DNA of 64,000 bases from Gammaproteobacteria bacterium MOLA455 (GCA_000511875.1 AZIN01000001.1:1061332-1125331), one strand, 5' to 3'; numbered from the stretch's first letter, positions 28,863-38,179 are shown. Notes: generated by a model not told the origin, from the letters alone. Made by a program: numbers and translations.

Positions 28863-29975
28863 TTAAGAGCCACTGAGAAGAATCCCCGCTGGAGTAGTCG
28901 GGTCGGGACGCGCACTGGTAAAGGCGCGCATCAATGATCGACTGATATCTTCACCCAAGTACTGCGTTAGTTTTTGCTCTCGGTGTAGAGATGCATCTCT
29001 AATCATCTGAATGCCCTGCTTAGGATTCGACTTGCGCACAAAGTAGCCTTCGATCATCTGTTCCTCGCCATCCGAGATAATTTTGTAGGCCGACAATATC
29101 TGGTCGTCACTCAAATAATAGCGCTCTCCAGCCGCCTTAAACTGTACGAAACGGTTATCCAGATTGGCCAGAATTTTCAACCCGTCGCTATCACCCATTA
29201 ACTGTTTAAGCTTGTTGCGCTGGGCCATAAGAGTACTGGCGTCAAAGGCATAACCCTGCTGGCGGTTATAGATAGGCGCCAAGGCCATATAGCTATCGCG
29301 AAAGTTCTGCTCGGTAAAGCGCACCCCACTCTCAAGTAGTCTGGCGGCCAGTGATGAATAGCGCATACGATATTCTAAGGCGCCATTCTCAGTTAACACT
29401 TCAGCACTCACTAGCTCATCGACACTGGCTGCCAGCTCGTCAGCGATACTCAGCTTTTTCGACCGCAGCTGATACTCGCGCAATGCAATCTGATCTCGCG
29501 CTGACAAAAAGCTCTGATCTACCAGAGGCGAAAAGCCCTGCCCGAAAGACTTTTGCGTATAACCCTGCCCCCCAAACAAGCTCGCCATAGTGCTGCGCAG
29601 CGACCTCTCACCCTCTATTCTGGATTCAATTTGCCGAGCTAATCTATCGGCGCTTGTCGCTTGCCAATACTGAACATCAAATTGCTGTGATCTAGCGTTA
29701 TTTTGAGTAATAAGTTCCTGCAGAATAAGCATTCTTGCCTGCTCGTCGCTCAAACCAATAGCCCTCAGCTGCTTCAAGTCGCTATATTGATACGTCTGGG
29801 CCACTGCGCCAGCCTCGACTTGAGAGTCTGCGTCGCCTGAGGGATCGACTACCGATGCTACAGAATCAGTCTCAGCCGCGAGGTCATCTTCAGCATTAGC
29901 AATATAAAGAAAGCAAATCGTTGCCAGATTAAGCAGCAATGACAGAGCCAGTATTATTTTGAATTTCATATTCAC
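28863..29975 (-). CDS. Uncharacterised membrane-anchored periplasmic protein
   Basis: This is a 370-residue protein of unknown family. Residues 4-27 form a single hydrophobic segment (a signal anchor or uncleaved signal), followed by an acidic, Asp/Ala-rich linker to about residue 60. The rest looks almost wholly alpha-helical, with many Gln, Arg and Leu residues and repeated hydrophobic heptads, suggesting an extended helical periplasmic domain. I looked for the lipase-chaperone (Lif) motif and did not see it. Downstream on the same strand is the carbonic anhydrase gene, about 130 bases away; upstream is a 640-base gap. The start is the ATG at 29975. Confidence 0.75.
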   Translation of the reverse strand: MNMKFKIILALSLLLNLATICFLYIANAEDDLAAETDSVASVVDPSGDADSQVEAGAVAQTYQYSDLKQLRAIGLSDEQARMLILQELITQNNARSQQFDVQYWQATSADRLARQIESRIEGERSLRSTMASLFGGQGYTQKSFGQGFSPLVDQSFLSARDQIALREYQLRSKKLSIADELAASVDELVSAEVLTENGALEYRMRYSSLAARLLESGVRFTEQNFRDSYMALAPIYNRQQGYAFDASTLMAQRNKLKQLMGDSDGLKILANLDNRFVQFKAAGERYYLSDDQILSAYKIISDGEEQMIEGYFVRKSNPKQGIQMIRDASLHREQKLTQYLGEDISRSLMRAFTSARPDPTTPAGILLSGS

Positions 29976-30371
29976 CCTTTTATACCAAGTTAATTTCCAT
30001 ATAACCTGTAGTGAATATAGGTGAGATTTTCGAAGTCTGCCGAGGCTATCTATGACACAGCTAAGGGTTGTAGGTTAAAAGGTTCGAGAGTCAGCGCTCA
30101 ATGCTGACTACAGGTCTGCTCGGCCGCGCTAAGGGCGCCACTGTTATCAGCGTCCCAGCCCTTCGCAAAGGTGTTGGTTAGCTCAAGGAAACCATCCCCA
30201 GCGTGGCGGTTTTTCGGCGTTGCGCGCAGAGTGACCTTTCCCCCATAAACTAGACCATGACGACGATGAGATTTCCAACTAACGCGCTGGCGGCTGCTCT
30301 ACTCAGTGGCGATAAGGATTGGCCTACTTTTAACTGACAAAAGTAGTCTTTGGACATGCAGAATAAACCTG
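29976..30371. other. Long intergenic region without an intact gene
   Basis: No credible complete gene is seen here. On the minus strand a start-less reading frame (about 30098-30300) contains the EF-hand-like stretch DADNSGALSAAEQ before its stop; it may be a decayed coding remnant or chance. The right part borders a decayed DinB-family gene. Confidence 0.5.
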
Positions 30372-30644
30372 AATACAACGATAATAAAATGGATATCTGA
30401 AACGGATAAAACTGATTTCCAAAAAAAATTATCTAGAGACAGTTAAGGTTTAGAGCTTTGGAAGAGTTTCGGCGACGTTTTATCCCATCTTTTTAATCAT
30501 CAAACCCATCATCGAGGTCAAGTGAGCACATTGTTAAAGCAACTTGGCAAAGATATTGGCGTTACCGATCTTATAGCGGCTATTCCCAACAGCGAGAGAG
30601 GTGCCTTGGCAGGGCCCCTAGCTAGCACCCTGGTCATCAGATAA
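30372..30644 (+). pseudogene. C-terminal remnant of a DinB-family (DUF664-like) protein
   Basis: The plus-strand frame ending with a TAA at 30642-30644 encodes LSHLFNHQTHHRGQVSTL followed by KQLGKDIGVTDLIAAIPN. That is the conserved C-terminal metal-binding end of DinB/YfiT-type four-helix proteins (HQTHHRGQ). The frame continues upstream (TTIIKWISETDKTDFQKKL) but is broken by an in-frame TAA at 30444-30446, and the N-terminal half is not recognisable. It overlaps the end of the AI-2E-family gene on the other strand. A short GTG-started piece from 30522 has a GAGG upstream but would be only about 40 residues. Confidence 0.65.
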
Positions 30645-31700
30645 CGGCCCAACCTCGCTCTTCGGTTCATCCAGCTGCGACACTGTACCCGAGCCCAGCA
30701 ACACACCAATCCAGCGTGTCTCTTGTTGATTTTCTAGAGCTATTTTAATCATGATAGTCAGAGGGATCGACAGCAGCATTCCCACTGGGCCCAGCACCCA
30801 GCCCCAGAGCACCAAAGAAACAAAGACTACCAGCGGCGAGAGATTTAATCCCTTGCCCATCCAGCGCGGTTCAACGGCATTGCCCATCACTAGATTCACC
30901 ACAACAAACCCGGCCAGAGTTAAGCCGGCAGAAAACACGCCCAACTGAACAGTCGCCAAAAGCACTGCTGGCACTGCGGCGATAAACGAGCCCACGGTGG
31001 GCACAAAGTTAAGTAAAAAGGCCAGCAGCGCCCAGAGCACCGGATAGTCTACGCCCAAAATGGTCAGCCAGATAAAGATCAGCAGACCGGTGATCAAACT
31101 GATGCCAGTTTTAATCGCCAGGTAGCTGTGGACGCTTTCTGAAAAGCGGTTGAGCCATTCCTCTGAAACATCTTTGCCACGGGCCAAGCGCAGTTTCTCA
31201 CCGAAGCCAACATTCTCTGTGAGGATAAAAATCACTGTTAGCAAGATCATTACCGCATTAGTCATCACACTGCCAAAAGAAGCCAAGGTGCTCCCGGCAA
31301 AGGACATCACCACACTGGGGTTAAAGCTTTCTTGCCACTGCTGAGGATCTATATCTATGCCTCGCTGGCTTAGCCAGGCCTGCATGCTGACACTCAAGGC
31401 AGATAGTTTCTCCGTGTACAGAGGAATGTCCTGACGAAAGTTTTCCACTGAAGAGCCAATCACCGCAGTGAGCAACAGGCCCACGAGCATGATCAATACC
31501 ACAATCATTAGAATGGCGATGGCGCTGGGAATATTACGGTGCTTCAGCCAGCTGAGCAGCGGCGAGACAATCATGGCGATAAACACAGCCAGCAGAAAAG
31601 GCACTAATAGTGCGCCCGCCATTTTGAGCCCAGTGACCACCACGACAAAGGCCGCGGCAACAACCAAAAACCGTGCTATGGGTGAGGTTTTGTCAATCAT
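30618..31700 (-). CDS. AI-2E family transporter (PerM-like)
   Basis: This 360-residue polytopic membrane protein has about eight hydrophobic segments in the family's order. The conserved PxLxWL-like SPLLSWLKHRNIP loop follows the first helices, and the C-terminal region has FVPTVGSFIAAVPAVLLA and LSPLVVFVSLVLWGWVLGPVGMLLSIPLTIMIKIALE. Family members have been linked to AI-2 or other small-molecule export and to Na+/H+ exchange; the substrate here is unknown. It is preceded by a small membrane protein gene whose end overlaps its start by 8 bases. The C-terminal codons overlap the DinB-like remnant on the other strand. Confidence 0.88.
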   Translation of the reverse strand: MIDKTSPIARFLVVAAAFVVVVTGLKMAGALLVPFLLAVFIAMIVSPLLSWLKHRNIPSAIAILMIVVLIMLVGLLLTAVIGSSVENFRQDIPLYTEKLSALSVSMQAWLSQRGIDIDPQQWQESFNPSVVMSFAGSTLASFGSVMTNAVMILLTVIFILTENVGFGEKLRLARGKDVSEEWLNRFSESVHSYLAIKTGISLITGLLIFIWLTILGVDYPVLWALLAFLLNFVPTVGSFIAAVPAVLLATVQLGVFSAGLTLAGFVVVNLVMGNAVEPRWMGKGLNLSPLVVFVSLVLWGWVLGPVGMLLSIPLTIMIKIALENQQETRWIGVLLGSGTVSQLDEPKSEVGPLSDDQGAS

Positions 31701-32052
31701 GGTGCTGCTCCGTGGATGGCAATAATTCGTTCTTAATGCGCGTTAATATGGCGTTCAATTCATCGCGGCCCGCTGAGGAAAAGTGCACTTGCCCCTCGCG
31801 TAGGCTCATTTCCTGCTCGGCCAAGATAGCACATTGCAGCCGTATCTCATCGAGATCTGGATTATGCCGAATCGTCATACCAATAAACACATCCCAGTCG
31901 GCTTCGGTGGCCTGGCCTTCGAGCACAGCTTCGAGTAACACCTTGACATTGATTGGTTCAACTCTATAGATCGGCAGACCAATATAGCGAAACACCAGCA
32001 GTGCTGTCATGATCAGCGCGAAGGAGAGAATAAGGGTGATGATAAAGTTCAT
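31693..32052 (-). CDS. Small single-span membrane protein
   Basis: This 119-residue protein has one N-terminal transmembrane segment (residues 3-24) and a soluble, mostly helical acidic domain (EAVLEGQATEADWDVFIGM and later). No family is recognised with confidence. It is translationally coupled to the AI-2E-family transporter gene (8-base overlap) and lies 20 bases from the TSUP gene upstream, so the three are probably one transcript. It may be an accessory of the transporter; this is inference. Confidence 0.75.
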   Translation of the reverse strand: MNFIITLILSFALIMTALLVFRYIGLPIYRVEPINVKVLLEAVLEGQATEADWDVFIGMTIRHNPDLDEIRLQCAILAEQEMSLREGQVHFSSAGRDELNAILTRIKNELLPSTEQHHD

Positions 32053-32072
32053 CAGCTTAGCTTAAGCAAGAC

Positions 32073-32825
32073 TTAGACAAAGAACAATAATTTGACCGCC
32101 ATAAGCAGGGTGACGATGGTGATAACCGGCTGCACAAAACTACTACCGCGCTTCATAACCAGATTGGAACCGAGACGCGCACCGATCATCTGGGCGACAG
32201 ACATAGCGATTGCCAGCCCCCATACTACATGACCACCGGCAATAAATAGCAACGCCGAGGTGCCATTGACCACCACTATCATCAGCTTGGTTTCAGCGGT
32301 GGCGGTGACTAAATCGCGCGCCATCAGCCAGACTAGCAGGAAAGGAAATATTGAGCCCATGGCGGGACCGAAGAAACCGCCGTAAAAACCCATACCTAAA
32401 CCCGCGGTGCAGGCAAACCAGGCCTGATTTATTTTAGGTTGTGAGTTTGCCTCAGAAACTTTTGGCATCAGTAAGAAGTAGGCGGCAATGGCAATTAAAA
32501 GAAAAGGAATTAGCTTGAGAAGAATCTCGCTGTCAAGCTGCTGCACCGCCAAAGTGCCAATCACTGAGCCGATAAAACCCATCAGCAAAACAGGCAGTAG
32601 CGGTTTGATATCTATATGGCCCTGACGAAAAAAGTTCCACGCTGAGGACAGTGTGCCGATGGCGCTCTGGACTTTATTGGTCGCTAGAGCATTTAGAGGT
32701 GGCAACCCAGCCCATAGCAATGCTGGCAGAGTGAGAATACCGCCGGAACCGGCAATAGATGAGAGAAGTCCAGCAAAAAAAGCCACGCCAACCAAGCTGA
32801 CTTGAGTAACAGTTGATAAATCCAT
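32073..32825 (-). CDS. TauE/SafE (TSUP) family permease
   Basis: This is a 250-residue membrane protein with seven to eight hydrophobic helices. The first TSUP repeat contains AGLLSSIAGSGGILTLPALLWAGLPPLNALATNKVQS, and the second FYGGFFGPAMGSIFPFLLVW. This family exports or imports small organosulfur or sulfur oxyanions and other anions across the inner membrane. Nothing nearby fixes the substrate. It heads a likely operon with the small membrane protein and the AI-2E-family gene. Confidence 0.88.
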   Translation of the reverse strand: MDLSTVTQVSLVGVAFFAGLLSSIAGSGGILTLPALLWAGLPPLNALATNKVQSAIGTLSSAWNFFRQGHIDIKPLLPVLLMGFIGSVIGTLAVQQLDSEILLKLIPFLLIAIAAYFLLMPKVSEANSQPKINQAWFACTAGLGMGFYGGFFGPAMGSIFPFLLVWLMARDLVTATAETKLMIVVVNGTSALLFIAGGHVVWGLAIAMSVAQMIGARLGSNLVMKRGSSFVQPVITIVTLLMAVKLLFFV

Positions 32826-32837
32826 TTAACCAAGCCT

Positions 32838-32868
32838 TTTAATTAAGCGCTTTAATTAAGCGCTTTAA
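32838..32868. repeat. 13-bp tandem repeat
   Basis: TTTAATTAAGCGC occurs twice head to tail (32838-32850 and 32851-32863), followed by the start of a third copy. It lies upstream of the TSUP gene, in its probable promoter region. Confidence 0.7.
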
Positions 32869-32895
32869 ACAAGTCTCTCTGACATAAACCAAGGT

Positions 32896-33501
32896 CTAAA
32901 ATTGATCCGGGTACTTGCCTTGGTAGCGACCATAAAATTTCTGCAGCGTGGCAATATCAGCATCGTGATCGCCGGTGGGTTCAAACATCTGATCTAGCAC
33001 AATGCGTTTGTTAGGGAAATCCAGACCAATCAAAAATATCTTACAATCTATGGCTTCAGCAATTCGCAAAAATCCCGTTTTCCATGTCTCGACTTTCTTG
33101 CGTGTTCCTTCAGGAGCCAAACCGATAACAATACCCCTATCCTTTGCCACAAGGCGAGCAACGCTATCAACTATGGATTCAGGTTGACCGCGGTTAACTG
33201 GAATGCCACCGAGCCATTCCATAAACCATTTCACACCGGGCACGAAAATAGTGTGCTTACCGAGCCAGCGAATCTTGATATTGATAGCCAGTATCGTCGC
33301 CATGGCATAAACAAAGTCCCAGTTAGAGGTATGGGGTGCGCCAATAATCAGTAGCCGCTCATGGTTGGGAATTTTACCCTCCACATGCCAGCCAAAAACC
33401 CGCAGCACTGTTCGTCCAAACCACATAGCAAAGGCCGAACGATTGGCGCGCAGATGCACTGGCGTCATGTCCTGGCTTGCAGGTACTGTTTTATTGCTCA
33501 T
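32896..33501 (-). CDS. Lysophospholipid acyltransferase-like protein (PlsC family)
   Basis: This 201-residue acyltransferase has the HxxxxD catalytic motif (APHTSNWDFVYA), the acceptor-binding GGIPVNRGQ region, and the EGTR motif (LAPEGTRKK). It is shorter than PlsC of E. coli and lacks an obvious N-terminal membrane helix; it resembles the small PlsC-like proteins common in marine gammaproteobacteria. It probably acylates a lysolipid or a related acceptor at the inner membrane. It lies 42 bases downstream of prfC on the same strand. Confidence 0.85.
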   Translation of the reverse strand: MSNKTVPASQDMTPVHLRANRSAFAMWFGRTVLRVFGWHVEGKIPNHERLLIIGAPHTSNWDFVYAMATILAINIKIRWLGKHTIFVPGVKWFMEWLGGIPVNRGQPESIVDSVARLVAKDRGIVIGLAPEGTRKKVETWKTGFLRIAEAIDCKIFLIGLDFPNKRIVLDQMFEPTGDHDADIATLQKFYGRYQGKYPDQF

Positions 33502-33543
33502 ACTGACCTCTATTGGCGATTATTATTGTTGTGGGCGGGGCTG

Positions 33544-35130
33544 TTAGTGCTCTCTAGTAGAGCGAAATGCAATTTCAGGGTAGCGCTCTTCAGTAAGAGA
33601 CAGGTTGACCCTAGTGGGCGCAAGGTAGGTCAGATGACCACCCCCGTCCACTGCCAGATTGTCCTGGGTTTTATTCTTAAATGACTCGAGCTGCTTGTTA
33701 TCGTCGCACTCAGTCCAGCGCGCAGAATGCACATTAACCGGTTCATAGATTGCCTCAACGCCGTACTCTTCACGCAATCTATAAGCCACCACTTCAAACT
33801 GCAGCTGACCTACAGCACCAACAATAATGTCGTTGTTGCGGAACGGGAAAAACACCTGTGTACTGCCCTCTTCCGAAAGTTGGCGAATGCCATTCTGCAG
33901 CTGCTTAGCTCTGAGGGGGTCTTTTAGTCGAATGCGTTTAAACAGTTCCGGTGCGAAGTGCGGGATACCGCTAAATTTCAGATCCTCGCCCTCGGTAAAG
34001 GCATCACCAATCTGAATCGAACCGTGATTGTGTAAGCCAATAATATCGCCAGCATGGGCTTCTTCAAGTGAGACTCGCTCGCCCGCTTTAAAGCTAAAGG
34101 CATCGGCAATGCGCACAGTCTTGCCGGTGCGCACATGTTTCATTTTCATACCCTTTTTGTATTTGCCTGAGCAGATACGCAGAAAGGCGATACGGTCACG
34201 GTGTTTGGGGTCCATATTAGCCTGAATCTTAAATACAAAGCCGCTAAAAGCAGTCTCCTCGGCAACCACTTCGCGCTTGTCCGAAGCGCGCGGCTGCGGC
34301 ATAGGCGCCCAACGCACAAAGTCATCGAGCATTTCGCGGACGCCAAAGTTACCCAGGGCAGTGCCAAAAAACACAGGTGCCATGCGGCCGGCGAGAAACT
34401 CATCCATATCAAAAATATTGGTCGCGCCCTTAACCAGTTCCAGCTCTTCGAGCACGTCATCGGCATAATCTCCCAACGCTTCGCGAGCTTCTGGGGAATC
34501 CAAACCTTTAATCTGAATATCATCCATCAGCGTGTGGCCCTTGCCCTGCACATAGACATGAATGATATCGGTGTAGAGGTTGTAGACACCGCGAAAACCA
34601 CGGCCCATACCAATTGGCCAGTTAATCGGTGCGGCTCTAATTTTTAGAACGCTCTCGATCTCATCCAACAGCTCAATGGGCTCACGGATCTCTCTATCCA
34701 TCTTGTTTACAAAGGCAAAGATCGGCGTATCACGCAGACGACAGACATCCATTAACTTGATCGTTCGAGCTTCCACGCCTTTAGCCCCGTCGATCACCAT
34801 CAATGACGAATCCACCGCGGTGAGTGTGCGATAGGTATCTTCAGAGAAATCCTCGTGGCCCGGTGTATCGAGCAAATTGACCATGCAATCGTGATAGGGA
34901 AACTGCATCACAGAGGAGGTTACTGAAATTCCACGCTCTTTTTCCATGGCCATCCAATCAGATGTGGCATGGCGATCGCTCTTGCGACCCTTGACCGTGC
35001 CCGCGATCTGAATCAAATTGCCGAGCAGCAGGAGCTTTTCGGTGATCGTGGTCTTGCCCGCATCCGGGTGCGAGATGATAGCGAACGTGCGTCTCTTATT
35101 AATTTCATTGACAAAATTGCTATCAACCAT
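33544..35130 (-). CDS. prfC: Peptide chain release factor 3
   Basis: RF3 is a translational GTPase that recycles RF1 and RF2 after peptide release. The 528-residue protein has the G-domain motifs [16 protein letters not shown] (P-loop), the RGISVTSSV switch, DTPGHEDF and NKMDRE. A second beta-barrel domain starts near residue 290, and the C-terminal domain contains [21 protein letters not shown]. The length matches bacterial RF3 (about 529). The acyltransferase gene follows on the same strand. Confidence 0.97.
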   Translation of the reverse strand: MVDSNFVNEINKRRTFAIISHPDAGKTTITEKLLLLGNLIQIAGTVKGRKSDRHATSDWMAMEKERGISVTSSVMQFPYHDCMVNLLDTPGHEDFSEDTYRTLTAVDSSLMVIDGAKGVEARTIKLMDVCRLRDTPIFAFVNKMDREIREPIELLDEIESVLKIRAAPINWPIGMGRGFRGVYNLYTDIIHVYVQGKGHTLMDDIQIKGLDSPEAREALGDYADDVLEELELVKGATNIFDMDEFLAGRMAPVFFGTALGNFGVREMLDDFVRWAPMPQPRASDKREVVAEETAFSGFVFKIQANMDPKHRDRIAFLRICSGKYKKGMKMKHVRTGKTVRIADAFSFKAGERVSLEEAHAGDIIGLHNHGSIQIGDAFTEGEDLKFSGIPHFAPELFKRIRLKDPLRAKQLQNGIRQLSEEGSTQVFFPFRNNDIIVGAVGQLQFEVVAYRLREEYGVEAIYEPVNVHSARWTECDDNKQLESFKNKTQDNLAVDGGGHLTYLAPTRVNLSLTEERYPEIAFRSTREH

Positions 35131-35142
35131 ACCTTCAAAATC

Positions 35143-36405
35143 CTAATTTTTACGTAAATTTGTACTCATTACTGAGTTACTTTTTTTAACAATTGGAAGC
35201 GTTTCCAAATGCTGCTCGATAGCTTCAATCACACCACGGCTAAGTGCCAGATTATTTTTTTCTTTCTGCCATATCTCATGAAACAGAGAGACTGTTTCTT
35301 CTGCTGTATCCAATACCAGCTTTTCTGGCAGCCGCGCCTTTGCTGCCAAATGAGACAATTCATCCATGGTGAAATCAGCAAACTTCTTGCTCCTGCTGAC
35401 TTTCAATGCGGCGTCCTTATTCGCGAAATAAGGAATTGTTGAAACAAAATCATAGGCTGGCGCAATAGAGACTGAGCGCTTATCGTTATAGATGAGCGAC
35501 CAGTTCTTCAAATGCATATCCGCATTGCCTATGAGCGTGTTAAATACCAGCCTGCGGGTAAACTCAGCAATATCGTCTTCCTGTCCCTCTATCCCTATAA
35601 CTTCTGCGATATTGCGCATACTGGCTTTCTTGTATTTGTCGTCCGGGTAGACACCAAACACTTGCGCAAAATCTTCAACATGAACAGAGCCACCGCCGTC
35701 TATTCTATCAAACCGCTCAACGGCAAAAGCACTATATCCAAACTGCCCGATCCCATTGGGGATATTTTCAATATCCCCAATATTGAGTAATTGTGTTTTG
35801 GGAACATCCATGCCAATTTTTCGTGCCAGCTCCATCATGGAAAACTCATTTTCGGGCACGTCCTCAAACTTACTTGAGGGCAGCTTTACAATCCATGTTC
35901 CACCCATACCACTAGCAGGAATCGTCAACCCTCCTGAGGCATGTTTAACGGCGGAAAACTTTAGCTGAACGCCTGCCAAAGAAAAACGCATCGCAGCGTC
36001 TTTATTTTTTTCACTTCCATCAACTGGATCACTGACACTCGGAGGCAGCTCTTCTCCATCAGCGGGCTTAATGGTAATCGCCCCTGTTAAATCCTGGCCC
36101 AAGACCCAGAGTAAGAAGAACTCACGCTCAGGATTAACATTTGCTCTCTCAGCTAAATATCGTCGCATTTCGTCTTCGGGCAAAAGATTTGAGAAGAATG
36201 GCAAGAGCTTTGTTTGCGTAGGCTTAAAGTCCGTAATCATCTCCCCGAGAGAATCTTTAAAGCCAAGACTTAATGTCGAGCGGTCGGTATTCTCAATATA
36301 ATCTTGCGTTAACGCAAACAGAGAGCGGTCACTGCCCACGTTGGTAATAGTGCCGACCAGCTCATCATAGAGAAAAACATTGAGAGTTGAGACATTACTA
36401 CTCAT
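35143..36405 (-). CDS. hipA: HipA-family serine/threonine kinase toxin
   Basis: This is the toxin of a type II HipBA module. Known HipA phosphorylates glutamyl-tRNA synthetase and causes growth arrest or persistence. The protein of about 420 residues has the N-subdomain-1 (LNVFLYDELVGTI), the MRFSLAGVQLKFSAV segment, the GTWIVKLPS ATP-binding strand, the catalytic loop GNADMHLKNWSLIY and a PAYDFV metal-binding site. The ATG at 36405 is preferred because GGAG precedes it; one four codons earlier is possible. Either start overlaps the end of hipB, which implies coupled translation. Confidence 0.9.
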   Translation of the reverse strand: MSSNVSTLNVFLYDELVGTITNVGSDRSLFALTQDYIENTDRSTLSLGFKDSLGEMITDFKPTQTKLLPFFSNLLPEDEMRRYLAERANVNPEREFFLLWVLGQDLTGAITIKPADGEELPPSVSDPVDGSEKNKDAAMRFSLAGVQLKFSAVKHASGGLTIPASGMGGTWIVKLPSSKFEDVPENEFSMMELARKIGMDVPKTQLLNIGDIENIPNGIGQFGYSAFAVERFDRIDGGGSVHVEDFAQVFGVYPDDKYKKASMRNIAEVIGIEGQEDDIAEFTRRLVFNTLIGNADMHLKNWSLIYNDKRSVSIAPAYDFVSTIPYFANKDAALKVSRSKKFADFTMDELSHLAAKARLPEKLVLDTAEETVSLFHEIWQKEKNNLALSRGVIEAIEQHLETLPIVKKSNSVMSTNLRKN

Positions 36406-36733
36406 CGTCGTCTCCATCTAACCTGTAAGCAGGCAAGACCGCCTTAACCTCTTCGGCTGGGCTACCATGTGCCAGTGAATGACGAAGATTGCTACTACGC
36501 ACGATAGATTTCACGGCGGGAACTGTTTTCTTGGGAACAAGCTCAAGCTCTAAATCCAAAACACGCGCCAGAGCGACCAAACTAGACACCCGCAAATCCA
36601 CCGCTCCACTCTCTATCTTGGAAATATGGCTTTGCGGCACACCAGACTTGGCACCTAGCTCTCGCTGGCTAAACCCCTTTCTCTGGCGAGCCTCTCGTAG
36701 GCTCTTGAGTGTTTGGTCGTTTAAATACGTCAT
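36398..36733 (-). CDS. hipB: HipB-like XRE-family antitoxin
   Basis: This 111-residue DNA-binding protein has an HTH_3 domain (residues 8-60): LREARQRKGFSQRELGAKSGVPQSHISKIESG. It is followed by DLRVSSLVALARVLDLELELVPK, a typical HipB ending of the DNA-binding fold, and a C-terminal tail of about 40 residues that may be flexible and degraded. It is the first gene of the hipBA operon and would repress its own promoter through the palindromes located immediately upstream. Confidence 0.9.
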   Translation of the reverse strand: MTYLNDQTLKSLREARQRKGFSQRELGAKSGVPQSHISKIESGAVDLRVSSLVALARVLDLELELVPKKTVPAVKSIVRSSNLRHSLAHGSPAEEVKAVLPAYRLDGDDDE

Positions 36734-36767
36734 TTTGATCTACTTTTCTATATCGCCAGCTAGTTTA

Positions 36768-36875
36768 TGATGTACATTAATATATCTCAATGACCAATAA
36801 ACCTCAGCTTATGATATATCATAACGTATCTTATAGCCTTATATGATCTACATTAATAGATCATATAAGGCTATA
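36768..36875. promoter_or_regulatory. Palindromic operator-like sites upstream of hipBA
   Basis: There are three symmetrical elements. TGATGTACATTAATATATCT (36768-36787) is a near-copy of TGATCTACATTAATAGATCA (36844-36863). The second copy lies inside a 19-bp perfect inverted repeat (36832-36850 with 36857-36875, loop CATTAA). TTATGATATATCATAA (36809-36824) is a perfect 16-bp palindrome between them. The spacing and position suggest cooperative binding by HipB or HipAB. Confidence 0.65.
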
Positions 36876-37117
36876 CAGGTATCTAAAATACCCAAATGAA
36901 GTGTTTTTAAACAAGAGAAAGAAACACTGGTGTCAACATAGCTTTAGCCTTTGCGACTAACTAGGCGCAAGAGCTGCTTTTTAGGTCCACGAAATGCTCT
37001 CCAATAAGGACTATCCAACAGCTGACGTATATTCAGTATGAACCTGGCAACGCGCTATATCCCAATTACTGTTAGCCATAGAAAATAACCTATTACTTAT
37101 AACTGGAGAGTAAAAGT
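36876..37117. other. Intergenic region before the lipase gene
   Basis: No gene is seen. A 7-bp stem (AGTGTTT with AAACACT) lies near 36900-36931. GGAGAG lies just upstream of the lipase ATG. Confidence 0.5.
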
Positions 37118-38179
37118 ATGGCCAGACTACTCGCAGAATCCCAGACCGAGATCGAAAATCTAAACCATCTAGTTAAAAAAAAATTACCGGCTTATCGCAA
37201 AGCCTACAGCGACAGAACTAGCGGAGTTATGTCATGTATTGCTGAACTTTCCTACCTGCGTTTCAACCCCCTATTTCCAGATGGATCTCAGAAGGACTAC
37301 TTTTTAGAAGCGATAAAGAAATTGATTGATCAGAATAGCCGATCAGCGCTATCAACACTGATCGGCCTTGTGGGTTATGACGCTAAAAAAGAAGCTGCTG
37401 ATTTAGAAGAAAACCTTACACTGCTCAGTCTCAAGCTAGTGGATACGTTTGACAGGAACGGTACTCAGGCCATTATTGTCGCCAATGATGAGTTCTCAGT
37501 TCTCGCCTTTCGTGGAACCGAGGCGAGCAGTATCAGAGATATAAAAGCCGATGCCGACGCCATAGCAGTGGCCTGCCCCAGCGGTGGCAACATTCACTCA
37601 GGATTTAATGATGCCTATAACGAAGTCGCACTCGACATTCAAAGACGGCTCGATAAGGACGATCTTAAAGACTTGCCTCTGTACATTACTGGCCACAGCC
37701 TCGGCGGCGCTCTAGCCACGATCGCAGCAAAGAAAATAACCCATCCTCGCGGTGGCATTGCCGCCTGCTATACCTTCGGATCACCCAGAGTTGGCGATGA
37801 ACATTGGATTGCTAATATCAAAGCGCCCATCTATAGACTGGTTAATGCCGCAGACTGCGTCACCATGCTGCCACCTAGAGATGAAATCATTACGGTGCTG
37901 GGATGGTTAGTGCGGTGGTTGCCATACGTTGGCAAGCCGAGCCGGGCCTTTTTACTCAACAAAGTGGGTGGTTATTTGCATGCTGGCGATATGCGCTACT
38001 TGACCAACTGCTCCACAGCGGACTACAGCAGCGTTGAGCTGCTCTATTCGGTGAGCCTGTTCTATCGGATTAAGGGGCTGGTCACTAAGAAACTGCCATG
38101 GCTCAAACTTCTCAAAGACCATTCGATAAAAACTTATCGCAAAAAGTTATTAGTGATTGCTTTGCGACGCAATGCGTAA
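37118..38179 (+). CDS. Class 3 lipase family protein
   Basis: This alpha/beta hydrolase of the fungal-type lipase_3 family has 353 residues. VLAFRGTEASSIRDIKADADA contains the oxyanion region, HSGFNDAYNEV follows, and the nucleophile is in ITGHSLGGALATIAA. The catalytic Asp is likely in RLVNAADCVTMLPP and the His in GGYLHAGDMRYL. There is no signal peptide, so it is cytoplasmic unless exported by a non-Sec route. GGAGAG precedes the ATG. It is followed by a lipoprotein gene and a small helical protein gene on the same strand. The substrate is unknown. Confidence 0.88.
   Translation: MARLLAESQTEIENLNHLVKKKLPAYRKAYSDRTSGVMSCIAELSYLRFNPLFPDGSQKDYFLEAIKKLIDQNSRSALSTLIGLVGYDAKKEAADLEENLTLLSLKLVDTFDRNGTQAIIVANDEFSVLAFRGTEASSIRDIKADADAIAVACPSGGNIHSGFNDAYNEVALDIQRRLDKDDLKDLPLYITGHSLGGALATIAAKKITHPRGGIAACYTFGSPRVGDEHWIANIKAPIYRLVNAADCVTMLPPRDEIITVLGWLVRWLPYVGKPSRAFLLNKVGGYLHAGDMRYLTNCSTADYSSVELLYSVSLFYRIKGLVTKKLPWLKLLKDHSIKTYRKKLLVIALRRNA

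Noticed and set aside
28863-29975. Assignment as lipase-specific foldase (Lif)
   Set aside because: The N-terminal anchor and helical body are similar in style, but the Lif motif is absent and no secreted lipase gene is adjacent.
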